From Pseudomonadota bacterium (GTDB taxonomy: Bacteria; Pseudomonadota; Gammaproteobacteria; Xanthomonadales; Xanthomonadaceae), in NCBI GenBank assembly GCA_023390905.1, contig JAEWBY010000021.1:1-64000 (forward strand): a stretch of 64,000 nucleotides of DNA. The letters run 5' to 3'. Under the pieces are notes generated by a model that did no database searches, was not told the origin of the DNA, and was given only the letters and a program-made list of their open reading frames with translations. Below are positions 56,078-64,000 of this stretch, in pieces (the first letter of the stretch is position 1; each line of letters opens with the position of its first letter). The position numbers and the translations under genes were made by a program.

Positions 56078-56521
56078 TCAGGCGGGCAGCGGCGAGCGCA
56101 GGCCGACGCCGAGCCGGTTCCAGGCGTTGATCACCGCGATGCCCATCGTCAGTTCGGCGATCTGCTGCTCGTTGAAATGCGGCAGCAGCGCTTCGTAGGC
56201 CGCGTCGGGCGCACGCGTCTGGCTGACGTTCGTGAGGGCTTCGGCCCAGCCCAGCGCGGCGCGTTCGCGTGCGTCGTAGAACGGGCTTTCTTCCCACGCG
56301 GGCAGGGTATCGAGCTTGCGCGGATCGATGCCCGACTTGCGCAGGTCCACCCCGTGCATGTCCAGGCAGAACGCGCAGCCGTTGATCTGCGAGGCGCGGT
56401 GCTTGACCAGTTCGAACAGCTGATGATCCAGGCTGCCGTGCTGCAGGGTCATGCTCAGTTTGATGAGGCCCTTGAAGGCTTCGGCGGCATGGACTTTGTA
56501 ATCGACGCGGGGAGTGGACAT
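56078..56521 (-). CDS. Carboxymuconolactone decarboxylase/AhpD-like protein
   Basis: 147 residues. The AhpD-type redox motif is NGCAFCLDMHGVDLRKSG (CxxC with downstream His), followed by LPAWEESPFYDARERAALGW. It fits the CMD proteins regulated by ECF41 sigma factors; the sigma gene lies 40 bp upstream on the same strand. Likely a peroxidase or oxidoreductase. ATG 56521 has AAGGAAA upstream. Confidence 0.9.
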   Translation of the reverse strand: MSTPRVDYKVHAAEAFKGLIKLSMTLQHGSLDHQLFELVKHRASQINGCAFCLDMHGVDLRKSGIDPRKLDTLPAWEESPFYDARERAALGWAEALTNVSQTRAPDAAYEALLPHFNEQQIAELTMGIAVINAWNRLGVGLRSPLPA

Positions 56522-56561
56522 GGAGTGCGTTTCCTTCAGTGCCGGGCCCAATGCCCGTGCT

Positions 56562-57452
56562 TCACTGCAAGGACGTGGCCGAATCACCGCGCGTGACAGT
56601 GGCCGGCAATTTGTCCGGATTCATCACGCTCATCAGTTCGTGGATGCGTTCGCCGTCGCTGATCGCGATCATCGCCGACACCAGCACGCTGTCGCGGAAG
56701 CGCAGCACCGCCGGCTCGCCATTGACGCGCCCCATCCGCCACTCGACTTCCGGCTGCGGCCGGCGATAGGCCGCCCAGAACAGCCGCGCGATGCGCTCGG
56801 CGCCGGACAGCGGGCGGATCGCGGCCGTCGCCTTGCCGCCACCATCGGACACCAGCCGCGCATCGGCGTGCAGCAGGGCCTGGATCGCGGCCTGGTTGCC
56901 GGCGCGCGCGGCTTCCATGAAACGTTCGAGCAGATGGCGGTGACGTTCCGGTGCGACTTCGAAACGCGGCCGTCCGGCCTGCACGCGTTCGCGCGCGCGG
57001 TGGACCATCTGCCGGCAGTTGGCCTCGCTCTGATCGAGCCACTGGCTGATCTGCGCGTAGTCGTAGTCGAACGCTTCCTTCAGCAGGAACGCCGCGCGTT
57101 CTTCCGGGCCCAGGCGCTCCAGCACGGCCAGGAAGGCCAGCGACACCTGTTCGGCCACTTCCGCGCCGTGGTCCGGGCCGGGGCGCTCATCGATTTCGAT
57201 CGGCTCCGGCAGCCACGGGCCGGTATATCGCTCGCGCTGGATGCGGGCCGCGCGCAGGCGATCGATGCCGATCCGGGTGGCCGCGGTGACCAGCCACGCT
57301 TCGGGATCGCGGATGCCGGCGTGTTCGGCCTGCGCCCAGCGCAGCCAGGTGTCCTGGACCACGTCCTCGGCGTCGCTGCGGCTGCCGAGCAGCCGGTAGG
57401 CCAGCGAAAACAGCCGGCCACGGTGGGTCTGGAAGAGGGTTTCGGCGTTCAT
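56562..57452 (-). CDS. ECF41-type sigma factor (SigJ-like)
   Basis: 296 residues. Sigma region 2 is RLFSLAYRLLGSRSDAEDVV followed by QDTWLRW; region 4 is AFLLKEAFDYDYAQISQWLD; then a SnoaL-like C-terminal extension of about 100 residues ending near the DxxK-type VMNPDKL. In ECF41 members this extension replaces an anti-sigma and modulates activity. Typical partner (CMD gene) downstream and a matching promoter upstream support the class. Confidence 0.93.
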   Translation of the reverse strand: MNAETLFQTHRGRLFSLAYRLLGSRSDAEDVVQDTWLRWAQAEHAGIRDPEAWLVTAATRIGIDRLRAARIQRERYTGPWLPEPIEIDERPGPDHGAEVAEQVSLAFLAVLERLGPEERAAFLLKEAFDYDYAQISQWLDQSEANCRQMVHRARERVQAGRPRFEVAPERHRHLLERFMEAARAGNQAAIQALLHADARLVSDGGGKATAAIRPLSGAERIARLFWAAYRRPQPEVEWRMGRVNGEPAVLRFRDSVLVSAMIAISDGERIHELMSVMNPDKLPATVTRGDSATSLQ

Positions 57453-57461
57453 GCGACCAAA

Positions 57462-57488
57462 GACGGAACAGTGCGGCGTGGCGTGACA
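57462..57488 (-). promoter_or_regulatory. ECF41-type autoregulated promoter
   Basis: On the minus strand TGTCACG (57488-57482), 16 bp, then CGTC (57465-57462). This equals the published ECF41 consensus TGTCACA-N16-CGTC except for one base. The -10 element ends 9 bp before the sigma start codon, so the mRNA would have almost no leader. Confidence 0.8.
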
Positions 57489-57512
57489 GCCGGACGGGGC
57501 CCCACTTTGGCC

Positions 57513-57518
57513 TAAAAT
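57513..57518 (+). promoter_or_regulatory. Possible -10 box of fumarase gene
   Basis: TAAAAT at 57513-57518, 49 bp before the fumarase start, in a short divergent gap. No good -35 was found at 17 bp, so this is weak. Confidence 0.3.
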
Positions 57519-57567
57519 ACGCGGCTTCGCCCGCCACCTGTCCGGCAGCCAGCCTGCGCACCCGCTC

Positions 57568-59085
57568 ATGTCCTCGATCAAGCAAGAAGATCTCATCCAG
57601 TCCATCGCCGACGCGCTGCAATACATCAGCTATTACCACCCGGTCGATTACATCAAGAGCCTGGCCGCGGCCTACGAGCGCGAAGAATCGCCGGCCGCGA
57701 AGGACGCGATCGCCCAGATCCTGATCAATTCGCGCATGTGCGCCGAAGGTCATCGGCCGATCTGCCAGGACACCGGCATCGTCACCGTGTTCCTGGAAAT
57801 CGGCATGAACGTGCGCTGGGACGATGCGACGATGGGCGTGGAGGACATGGTCCATGAAGGCGTGCGCCGCGCCTACAACCATCCGGACAACAAGCTGCGC
57901 GCCTCGGTGCTGGCCGATCCGGCCGGCAAGCGCATCAACACGAAGGACAACACGCCGGGCGTGGTCAACGTCAAGGTCGTCCCGGGCGATCACGTCGAGG
58001 TGATCGTCGCCGCCAAGGGCGGCGGCTCGGAAGCCAAGTCCAAGTTCGCCATGCTCAATCCCTCCGATTCGATCGTCGACTGGGTGCTCAAGACCGTGCC
58101 GACGATGGGCGCGGGCTGGTGCCCGCCGGGCATGCTCGGCATCGGCATCGGCGGCACCGCCGAGAAGGCGATGCTGCTGGCCAAGGAAGCGCTGATGGAG
58201 CCGATCGACATCACCGAACTGCAACAGCGGGGGCCATCCAACCGCGCAGAGGAACTGCGGCTGGAACTGTACGAGAAGGTCAACGCGCTCGGCATCGGCG
58301 CGCAGGGACTCGGCGGCCTGACCACCGTGCTCGACATCAAGGTCAAGGATTACCCGACTCACGCGGCCAACCTGCCGGTGGCGATGATCCCGAACTGCGC
58401 CGCCACGCGCCACGCGCACTTCACCCTCGATGGCAGCGGTCCGGTGATGCTGGATCCGCCCTCGCTGGCCGACTGGCCGGAACTGACCTACGACGCCTCC
58501 AAGGGGCGCCGCGTCAATCTCGATACGCTGACGCGCGAAGAAGTCGCCAGCTGGAAACCCGGCGAAGTGCTGCTGCTCAATGGCAAGCTGCTCACAGGCC
58601 GCGACGCCGCGCACAAGCGCATGGTCGACATGCTCAACAAGGGCGAACCGCTGCCGGTGGATCTGCGCGGGCGCTTCATCTATTACGTCGGCCCGGTCGA
58701 TCCGGTGCGCGATGAAGTCGTCGGCCCGGCCGGTCCGACCACCGCCACGCGCATGGACAAGTTCACCGGACAGGTGCTCGCGCAGACCGGCCTGCTCGGC
58801 ATGGTCGGCAAGGCCGAGCGCGGGCCGGCGGCGATCGAGGCGATCCGCGCGCATCAATCGGCCTATCTAATGGCGGTCGGCGGCGCGGCGTATCTGGTGT
58901 CCAAGGCGATCAAGGCGGCCAAGGTGGTCGGCTTCGCCGATCTGGGCATGGAAGCCATCTACGAATTCGAAGTGCAGGACATGCCGGTGACCGTCGCCGT
59001 GGATTCGCAGGGCACTTCGGTGCACGATACCGGGCCAAAGGAATGGCAGGCGCGGATCGGCAGGATCCCGGTCGTCGTTGCATGA
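57568..59085 (+). CDS. Class I fumarate hydratase
   Basis: 505-residue iron-sulfur fumarase converting fumarate and malate in the TCA cycle. Three cysteine contexts for the [4Fe-4S] cluster are visible: HRPICQDTGI, GAGWCPPGML and MIPNCAATRHAHF. KGGGSEAKSKFAML and GGAAYLVSKAIKAAKVVGF are further family blocks. Class I enzymes are oxygen-sensitive. It is monocistronic, with a terminator after it. Confidence 0.95.
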   Translation: MSSIKQEDLIQSIADALQYISYYHPVDYIKSLAAAYEREESPAAKDAIAQILINSRMCAEGHRPICQDTGIVTVFLEIGMNVRWDDATMGVEDMVHEGVRRAYNHPDNKLRASVLADPAGKRINTKDNTPGVVNVKVVPGDHVEVIVAAKGGGSEAKSKFAMLNPSDSIVDWVLKTVPTMGAGWCPPGMLGIGIGGTAEKAMLLAKEALMEPIDITELQQRGPSNRAEELRLELYEKVNALGIGAQGLGGLTTVLDIKVKDYPTHAANLPVAMIPNCAATRHAHFTLDGSGPVMLDPPSLADWPELTYDASKGRRVNLDTLTREEVASWKPGEVLLLNGKLLTGRDAAHKRMVDMLNKGEPLPVDLRGRFIYYVGPVDPVRDEVVGPAGPTTATRMDKFTGQVLAQTGLLGMVGKAERGPAAIEAIRAHQSAYLMAVGGAAYLVSKAIKAAKVVGFADLGMEAIYEFEVQDMPVTVAVDSQGTSVHDTGPKEWQARIGRIPVVVA

Positions 59086-59091
59086 CACCCA

Positions 59092-59118
59092 AAGGCCCGC
59101 GCGAGCGGGCCTTCTTCT
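59092..59118 (+). terminator. Fumarase intrinsic terminator
   Basis: AAGGCCCGC (59092-59100) and GCGGGCCTT (59105-59113) with a GCGA loop, followed by CTTCT; 6 bp after the stop. Confidence 0.75.
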
Positions 59119-59140
59119 GAACCATGACCCGGAGAGTCGC

Positions 59141-59779
59141 ATGAGTGAGCTGACGCTGTTCTATTCCCCCAGCACCGCCAGCCTGGTCGTGCACTGGCTG
59201 CTGATCGAACTGGGCGCGCCGCATCGGTTGCGCGAACTGGATTTCGACAAGGGCGATCAGAAGTCCCCGGAATACCTGCGGCTCAATCCCGCCGGACGCG
59301 TGCCCGCGCTGGTGGTGGACGGGCAGGTGATCACCGAGGCGGCCGCGATTCTCCTGCACCTGGCCGATCTGCATCCGCAGGCCGGCCTCGCGCCGCCGCC
59401 GGGTTCGCCGGAACGCGCGCGCTACTACCAGTGGATGTTCTTCCTCGCCAACACGCTGCAGCCGGCGTACCGGCAATGGTTCTATGACGACGATTCCGCC
59501 GGCGCAGCGCACTACGCCATTACCCGCGAACAGGCGCGGCAGCGCATCGAGGCGGCGTGGCAGCACGTCGCCGATCATCTGCGGAACAACGGGCCGTACA
59601 TGATCGGCGCCCAGCTCACCGTCGTCGATTTCATGACGACCATGCTGATGCGCTGGTCGCGCAACATGCCGCGTCCGAGCGATGCGTGGCCGGTGCTGAA
59701 AACCTTCGCCGATCGGATGAAGGCGATGCCTTCGTTCAAGCAGGTGTACGCGCGGGAAGGCCTGACCGACTGGACCTGA
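59141..59779 (+). CDS. Glutathione S-transferase
   Basis: 212 residues. The thioredoxin-like N-terminal domain has LFYSPSTASLVVHWLLIELG, NPAGRVPALVVDGQVITEAA (cis-Pro and the glutathione-binding segment) and an all-helical C-terminal domain with YMIGAQLTVVDFMTTMLM (N-capping box). The active-site residue is probably the Ser of YSPST. CGGAGAG precedes ATG 59141. Confidence 0.9.
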   Translation: MSELTLFYSPSTASLVVHWLLIELGAPHRLRELDFDKGDQKSPEYLRLNPAGRVPALVVDGQVITEAAAILLHLADLHPQAGLAPPPGSPERARYYQWMFFLANTLQPAYRQWFYDDDSAGAAHYAITREQARQRIEAAWQHVADHLRNNGPYMIGAQLTVVDFMTTMLMRWSRNMPRPSDAWPVLKTFADRMKAMPSFKQVYAREGLTDWT

Positions 59780-59827
59780 GGTTGCCGCGACCTGGGCCCG
59801 GCGAAATGCGTCGGGCCGGAGGCGCGG

Positions 59828-60229
59828 TTACGCCGGATCGGCGCGCGCGGCTTCGGCCAGTTCGGCGGGCAGCAGGTCCAGCACGGTTTCCGAAGGACGG
59901 CACAGCCTCACGCCCCACGGTGAGACCACGATCGGGCGGTTGATCAGGATGGGATGCGCCAGCATCGCCTCGATCAAGGCGTCCTCGCTGGTGCCGGGCT
60001 GATCCAGCCCGAGTTCGGCATGCAGGCTTTCCTTGCTGCGCACCAGATCGCGTGCCGAACCGCCGCTCTGTTGGATCAACGACAGCAGCGTGCCGCGATC
60101 CGGTGGGGTTTTCATGTACTCGATGACGTTCGGCTCGATGCCCGCCCTGCGCAGCCAAGCCAGCACGTTGCGGGAAGTGCCGCAGGCCGGATTGTGGAAA
60201 ATCGTCACGCCCGGGTTCGGATCATTCAT
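59828..60229 (-). CDS. arsC: ArsC-family arsenate reductase
   Basis: 133 residues of the glutaredoxin-coupled ArsC type. FHNPACGTSRNVLAWLRRAG holds the catalytic Cys; LLSLIQQSGGSARDLVR and HPILINRPIVVSPWGVRLCR are typical. Arsenate reduction is the family activity, but no ars operon (arsB, arsR) is next to it. ATG 60229 overlaps the stop of pldA (TGATG). Confidence 0.9.
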   Translation of the reverse strand: MNDPNPGVTIFHNPACGTSRNVLAWLRRAGIEPNVIEYMKTPPDRGTLLSLIQQSGGSARDLVRSKESLHAELGLDQPGTSEDALIEAMLAHPILINRPIVVSPWGVRLCRPSETVLDLLPAELAEAARADPA

Positions 60230-61392
60230 CAGTACCACTCCAGCAGCGAGATGCCCAGGCCCAGGTAGGTGGCCTTGTGGTTGTAGTCGATCAGGCTTTC
60301 GCCATAGCCGTGGAACGCCTGCACGTGGCCGCGGAAGGTGCGGTTGATCGGAAAGCCCCAGTCCAGTTGCAGCGCGCCATGGGACCTGTCGCCGCCGCGC
60401 AGCGAATGCCGGCCGAGCAGCGTGATCTCGTGTCCCTCCTTGCTCCAGGTGAGCATCGCATCGCCGCGGCCGATGTAGTCCTCGATGTCCGGATTGTCAT
60501 CGTCGTTGCCATCGGGCACGCGATACCACGGCCGCAGCACCAACGCCCAGTTCTCGCGATCCAGACCGACGCTGAAGATCACGCGGTTCCAACTGCGCGA
60601 CAGCGGATCGCTGTGCCCGTTGGATTGATGGTTGAAGCTCACGCCGGCCATCCGCCCCTTCCAGCCGGCCAAGCTGTAGTTGTTGCGGAACACCAGCATG
60701 ATTTCCGGTTCGTAGTTGGTTTCCCGGAACGGTCTTGATTCCTCGCCGTTGTACACCTGCCAGCGCGAGCTCTGGGTATAGGCGCCCCACAGATCGCCGT
60801 TGTCGCCGAAGAGGTTCTCCGCGAACTTTGTCTTGAAGCTCAACTGGAACTTGGCTTCTGTGTTGTCGAGTGCAAGCGGCTCGATGACGGTGTTGCGCGG
60901 ATTGGGCGAGGACGGTGACTCGTTGATGTCGCTGGTCCAGAACGCCGGCAGCAGGTACAGCGGCTTGTACCCGCGCAACTGGAACACGCCGAGCTTGGAG
61001 TCCTTCGCCAGTTCCCAGCGGCTGTCCAGCAGCGAACCCTTGCCGGCGTTGGCGATGGCCTCCTGCAACATCGGATCGTCGGTGCGGAACCATGCACCCA
61101 CGCGCCGCCGCGTGCGCTCGCGCAGCGCCAGATCATCAGGCTCGGCAGCTTCGGCGGCGGCCTTCTGTTCCTTGTCGAGCGTCCGGGCGACGGACGCCTC
61201 GACATCGGCCGCGAGCGTGTCGGCCGGCTTGCGCCCGAACAACCGGTCATAACAGGCCAGTCGCGCGCTGTCGGCTTCCACGGCCTGGCAGGCTTCCGGC
61301 GTGGCCGGCGTGGGATCCATTTCCTGTGCGCCGGCCTGCAGGGCAAACGCGAGACCGGCGGCGAGGACCGGATGGGCGGGTGATCGAAGCAT
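60229..61392 (-). CDS. pldA: Outer membrane phospholipase A
   Basis: 387 residues. A signal peptide (SPAHPVLAAGLAFALQAGA) is followed by a ~110-residue periplasmic extension with two cysteines (EACQAVEADSARLACYDRLF). The beta-barrel then has the active-site block VSFNHQSNGHSDPLSRSWNR, containing the His, Ser and Asn of OMPLA. It hydrolyses phospholipids in the outer leaflet after envelope damage. The barrel ends LGLGISLLEWY with a terminal aromatic, the outer-membrane insertion signal. It overlaps arsC by one base. Confidence 0.92.
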   Translation of the reverse strand: MLRSPAHPVLAAGLAFALQAGAQEMDPTPATPEACQAVEADSARLACYDRLFGRKPADTLAADVEASVARTLDKEQKAAAEAAEPDDLALRERTRRRVGAWFRTDDPMLQEAIANAGKGSLLDSRWELAKDSKLGVFQLRGYKPLYLLPAFWTSDINESPSSPNPRNTVIEPLALDNTEAKFQLSFKTKFAENLFGDNGDLWGAYTQSSRWQVYNGEESRPFRETNYEPEIMLVFRNNYSLAGWKGRMAGVSFNHQSNGHSDPLSRSWNRVIFSVGLDRENWALVLRPWYRVPDGNDDDNPDIEDYIGRGDAMLTWSKEGHEITLLGRHSLRGGDRSHGALQLDWGFPINRTFRGHVQAFHGYGESLIDYNHKATYLGLGISLLEWY

Positions 61393-61452
61393 GGGAAGTC
61401 GCTGATTGAAGACCCGTCGATTGTGCCTCAGACCAATGAGCACTTCGTGGGG

Positions 61453-61938
61453 TCAGAAAAACCAGGCGAACACGAACAGCCCGAGCATCGCGAATGCCAG
61501 CCCCAGTTTCAGCACTACGCCGAACAGGATGCCCAACCATGTCGCAAGACCCACCTTGGTCGCCTGGCCGACTTCGCGGCTGTGCCACAGCTCGCCCAGC
61601 AACGCGCCGATGAAGGGACCGGCGAACAGGCCGATGAACCCGAAAAACAGGCCGATGAACGTGCCCAGCGCCGCGCCGAACAACGCCTTGCGGCTGGCGC
61701 CCACGCGCTGCGCGCCGACCACCGTCGAGAAGAAATCGACCGCGAAGGACAGTGCCGTCAGGATGCCGAGCAGGGTCAGCGTGACCCAGCCGATGCGCTG
61801 GAAACCCTCGGCCCAGGCCGCCACCAGCATGCCGCCGAACACCAGCGGCAGGCCGGGCAGGGCGGGCAACACCACCCCGGCCAGGCCCACGAGGATGAGG
61901 ATCAGCGCAAAACTGTAATAAAGCCAATCAATGCTCAA
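61453..61938 (-). CDS. DUF456 membrane protein
   Basis: 161 residues with about four hydrophobic segments. LILVGLAGVVLPALPGLPLV and GLFFGFIGLFAGPFIGALLG are characteristic Gly-rich DUF456 repeats. TTG 61938 is supported by AAGGGAGAA at normal spacing. Function unknown. Confidence 0.85.
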   Translation of the reverse strand: MSIDWLYYSFALILILVGLAGVVLPALPGLPLVFGGMLVAAWAEGFQRIGWVTLTLLGILTALSFAVDFFSTVVGAQRVGASRKALFGAALGTFIGLFFGFIGLFAGPFIGALLGELWHSREVGQATKVGLATWLGILFGVVLKLGLAFAMLGLFVFAWFF

Positions 61939-61995
61939 GAAATTCTCCCTTTGGAATCAACGGGTTGGCGGGCACAGCACTTGCTTGTCGGCCGA

Positions 61996-62024
61996 TTGCA
62001 TTTTCACAGATTGCGAGTTACTGT
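61996..62024 (+). promoter_or_regulatory. Putative cold shock gene promoter
   Basis: TTGCAT (61996-62001) and TACTGT (62019-62024) are 17 bp apart. The resulting 5' leader would be about 140 nt, similar to the long structured leaders of cspA genes. Confidence 0.4.
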
Positions 62025-62170
62025 GCGGCCGCTGTGTTTGCCAAGGTCACCGTGAATCGTGGCCTAGATGCGGTAGATCCATGATCCGCTACATCGTTGT
62101 ACCTCGCTTCCTCCTTGCAACCAGCCGCCGAGAGGCGTATCCACCACCCAGAGTTCCAAGGAGCAAGTAG

Positions 62171-62380
62171 ATGTCCGACCGTGAAACCGGAACCGTTAAA
62201 TGGTTCAACGACGCCAAGGGTTTTGGCTTCATCAGCCGTGAGAACGGCGAAGACGTGTTCGTCCATTTCCGCGCGATCCAGACCCAGGGCTTCAAGAGCC
62301 TGAAGGAAGGCCAGAAGGTCACCTTCACCGTCGTGCAGGGCCAGAAGGGCCTGCAGGCGGACGCTGTCCAGCCGCTGTAA
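62171..62380 (+). CDS. Cold shock protein (CspA family)
   Basis: 69-residue single cold shock domain binding single-stranded RNA/DNA. RNP1 is KGFGFIS and RNP2 DVFVHF, with TGTVKWFNDAKGFGF at the start. AAGGAGCAAG lies before ATG 62171. Long leader upstream, strong terminator downstream. Whether it is cold-induced cannot be seen. Confidence 0.96.
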   Translation: MSDRETGTVKWFNDAKGFGFISRENGEDVFVHFRAIQTQGFKSLKEGQKVTFTVVQGQKGLQADAVQPL

Positions 62381-62416
62381 TCGTTCGCGCCGGCATCTCT
62401 GGCCGGACTCGATGAA

Positions 62417-62447
62417 GAAAAAGCCCGACGTTGAGTCGGGCTTTTTC
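62417..62447 (+). terminator. Cold shock gene terminator
   Basis: A 13-bp stem (GAAAAAGCCCGAC 62417-62429 with GTCGGGCTTTTTC 62435-62447) with a 5-base loop and a T run. It also serves the convergent lipoprotein gene, since the A run gives T on the other strand. Confidence 0.9.
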
Positions 62448-62473
62448 TTTGCACGGCGATGGGAGATTGGCGA

Positions 62474-62950
62474 TCAGCGGATCACGACCTTGCCGTTCTG
62501 CACGCGGACATAGGTGTTCTCGCGGATGCCGCCCAGATCGTGCTGGTTGATGGTGACGCGGCGACCATCATCCATGCGCACGGTGATGTTGTAGGTATCG
62601 CCGGTCGTGCGCTTCTGGATCGCATTGCCGGCCACGGCGCCGGCCACTGCGCCGGCCGCGGTGGAGACGTTCTTGTTGCCTTCGCTGCCGCCGGTGCTGT
62701 TGGAAATCGCGCGGCCCGCCACGGCACCGACAATGCCGCCGAGCACCGCGCCGGTGGCCGACGGTGCACTGCGGCCCGACGAAACCACATCGATGCGCTC
62801 GACGATGCCGCAGTCGGCGCAGTAGGCGTTGGACGGCGACGAATAACCACCGCTGTTGTAACCGCCACTGCTGTAGCCCGGCGACGACGTGGCGCAGCCG
62901 GCCAGCGCCAGAGCGGAAGCGGCGCCGATCGCAAGCAAACGGATCTTCAT
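62474..62950 (-). CDS. Glycine-zipper outer membrane lipoprotein
   Basis: 158 residues with a lipobox signal (MKIRLLAIGAASALALAGC). After a Gly/Ser/Tyr-rich spacer, a glycine-zipper segment (GAVLGGIVGAVAGRAI, GAVAGAVAGNAIQ) follows, as in SlyB/Pcp-type lipoproteins, then a C-terminal beta region (YNITVRMDDGRRVTINQHDL). A perfect AGGAGG precedes ATG 62950. Likely structural role in the outer membrane. Confidence 0.88.
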   Translation of the reverse strand: MKIRLLAIGAASALALAGCATSSPGYSSGGYNSGGYSSPSNAYCADCGIVERIDVVSSGRSAPSATGAVLGGIVGAVAGRAISNSTGGSEGNKNVSTAAGAVAGAVAGNAIQKRTTGDTYNITVRMDDGRRVTINQHDLGGIRENTYVRVQNGKVVIR

Positions 62951-63086
62951 GGGTCCTCCTGAACTCATCCGATGGACATCCGGCACCCGCGGTGCCGGTT
63001 CGCCTGCATCGTCCTCGCGTCCATGTGAACCTCGCGCCAATTCATGCTGCGCGCGTGCGCGGCTTGGCGCGCTCGTCAGCCGCAAT

Positions 63087-63518
63087 TCAGCCGCGGAAAT
63101 CCTGATGACACCCCTTGCAGCTGTCCTTGATCTGATCACCCAGCACCTTGGCGGACGCGCAATCAGTCGGCGGCGTGGCGATCGCGGCATCCAGGTGGCC
63201 GCGGAACTTGCTGGCATGGCCCTGGAAGCGTTCGTCCGTGGCCAGATCCGGGAAGGCGGTTTCCAGGTCATTGGCCATCGTGCGAAGCGCGCGCACGTGC
63301 GGAATCGTGTCGGTGGCCGCGCAACGGTTCTGCGTGATCGTGTCGCCGAGCAGGCCGTTGTGCTTCTGCATCACGTGCATGACCGCACCGGGAAAGTGAT
63401 CCTGCCGCGCCTGGAGTGCACGCATCGCCATCACCGTGGCGACCGCGCCGACCACCAGGCCGATCAGGAACAGGAACAGATAGCGCGAAGCAGCGGAGGA
63501 TTTGGGTTGGCTGGCCAT
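63087..63518 (-). CDS. Membrane-anchored class II cytochrome c'
   Basis: 143 residues. An N-terminal membrane anchor (YLFLFLIGLVVGAVATVMAM) is followed by a four-helix type domain and the heme motif DSCKGCHQDFRG at the very C-terminus, the class II arrangement. It would be matured by the Ccm system at 41-49 kb. Such proteins bind NO or transfer electrons; the exact role is unknown. GGAG precedes ATG 63518. Confidence 0.85.
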   Translation of the reverse strand: MASQPKSSAASRYLFLFLIGLVVGAVATVMAMRALQARQDHFPGAVMHVMQKHNGLLGDTITQNRCAATDTIPHVRALRTMANDLETAFPDLATDERFQGHASKFRGHLDAAIATPPTDCASAKVLGDQIKDSCKGCHQDFRG

Positions 63519-63595
63519 GCGGCGGGCTCCTTGGGAACAGCGCGCATGGTACGACGCGGATCCCGCACGCGCCACGCCGCGACTACAATCGTGAG

Positions 63596-64000
63596 ATGAA
63601 GAAGATCTTGAAGGATCGTTTCGCCGGCATCGATCGGCTGTACGGGCAGGGCGCGGTTGAACGCTATGCCGCCCGCCGCGTGGCGGTCGTCGGGCTGGGC
63701 GGCGTGGGCTCCTGGGTGGTGGAAGCGCTCGTGCGTTCGGGGGTCGGACACCTGACCCTGATCGATGCCGATGACATCTGCGTGTCCAATACCAATCGCC
63801 AGTTGCCCGCTCTGGAAGGGCAGTACGGCCGCAACAAGGCCGAGGCGATGGCTGATCGCTGCCGCGCCATCAATCCCCGTGTCGATGTCGAAGTCGTGCC
63901 GGCGTTCCTGACCGGCGGCAACCTGGAATCACTGCTCGACCGGAATTTCGATCTAGTGCTCGATGCCTGCGACAGTTTCCGCACCAAGGTCGAAATGATC
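63596..64000 (+). CDS. tcdA: tRNA threonylcarbamoyladenosine dehydratase, 3' partial
   Basis: E1-like enzyme that cyclises t6A37 of tRNAs to ct6A. The 135 residues visible include RFAGIDRLYGQGAVERYAAR, the nucleotide motif VAVVGLGGVGSWVVEAL, TLIDADDICVSNTNRQLPAL and LVLDACDSFRTKV. It runs off the right edge. TACAAT at 63584-63589 lies 6 bp before ATG 63596, so the transcript may be leaderless. Confidence 0.94.
   Translation, partial: MKKILKDRFAGIDRLYGQGAVERYAARRVAVVGLGGVGSWVVEALVRSGVGHLTLIDADDICVSNTNRQLPALEGQYGRNKAEAMADRCRAINPRVDVEVVPAFLTGGNLESLLDRNFDLVLDACDSFRTKVEMI

Overview
The window is high-GC proteobacterial DNA. Most of it fits a gammaproteobacterium of the Xanthomonadales (Lysobacter/Luteimonas/Xanthomonas-like). 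The signs are a Xanthomonas-type IF2 GTPase half, RbfA, TruB and rpsO-pnp, a class III PHA synthase (phaE-phaC), a complete ccmABCDEFGHI cytochrome c maturation operon, an XAC0095-like small protein, DUF1800/DUF1501 exported proteins and many ATGA/TGATG gene overlaps. The first ~4.9-5.1 kb is different: rluB-rimP-nusA and the N-terminal half of infB resemble betaproteobacterial (Burkholderiales) proteins and have betaproteobacterial gene order. The change falls inside the conserved IF2 G domain, which suggests either horizontal replacement by homologous recombination or a chimeric assembly join.

Layout. 0-6.4 kb: rluB (5' partial), a rimP leader with promoter and attenuator, rimP-nusA-infB. 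6.4-10.7 kb: a palindromic intergenic element, rbfA, truB, rpsO, pnp. 10.9-16.2 kb: a Tat-exported epimerase-like protein, an exported DUF1800-DUF1501 pair, a NUDIX hydrolase. 16.2-21 kb: a duplicated ~110-bp element with perfect DnaA boxes, GNAT, 3-hydroxybutyrate dehydrogenase, phosphatidylserine synthase and the PHA synthase genes. 21-28 kb: small envelope proteins, a histone H1-like protein, FAD oxidoreductase, TetR, AraC, OsmC, methyltransferase. 28.3-30.9 kb: a DNA repair pair (radical SAM protein plus DUF4130-UdgX fusion). 31-37.4 kb: regulators and accessory genes (ArsR-SRPBCC, Rrf2-thioredoxin reductase-like, methyltransferase, BLUF photoreceptor, disordered small proteins). 37.4-39.3 kb: a mobile-element scar next to tRNA-Leu(CAA), with a decayed phage terminase fragment, a small minus-strand gene with its own terminator and an orphan SUKH immunity-like gene. 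39.4-48.8 kb: cysteine dioxygenase, MetX, and the ccm operon with a TetR gene between ccmB and ccmC. 48.9-64 kb: methionine/glutamine transaminase with omega-amidase, thioesterase, a PQQ-type sugar dehydrogenase with a disrupted 5' end, ABC exporter, ECF41-type sigma with carboxymuconolactone decarboxylase, class I fumarase, GST, ArsC, phospholipase A, cold shock protein, a lipoprotein, cytochrome c' and tcdA (3' partial).

Functional links. The translation block (rimP-nusA-infB-rbfA-truB-rpsO-pnp) is the usual ribosome-maturation and RNA-metabolism cluster. phaE-phaC with 3-hydroxybutyrate dehydrogenase covers PHA synthesis and use. ccmA-ccmI is a full System I heme ligation pathway, and the cytochrome c' at 63.1 kb is a plausible client. 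Several regulators have readable sites: an ArsR palindrome over a -35 box, an Rrf2 palindrome over its own start codon, and an ECF41 promoter ahead of the sigma gene. No CRISPR array, intact prophage or insertion sequence was seen. All family calls come from reading motifs by eye; no database search was run.
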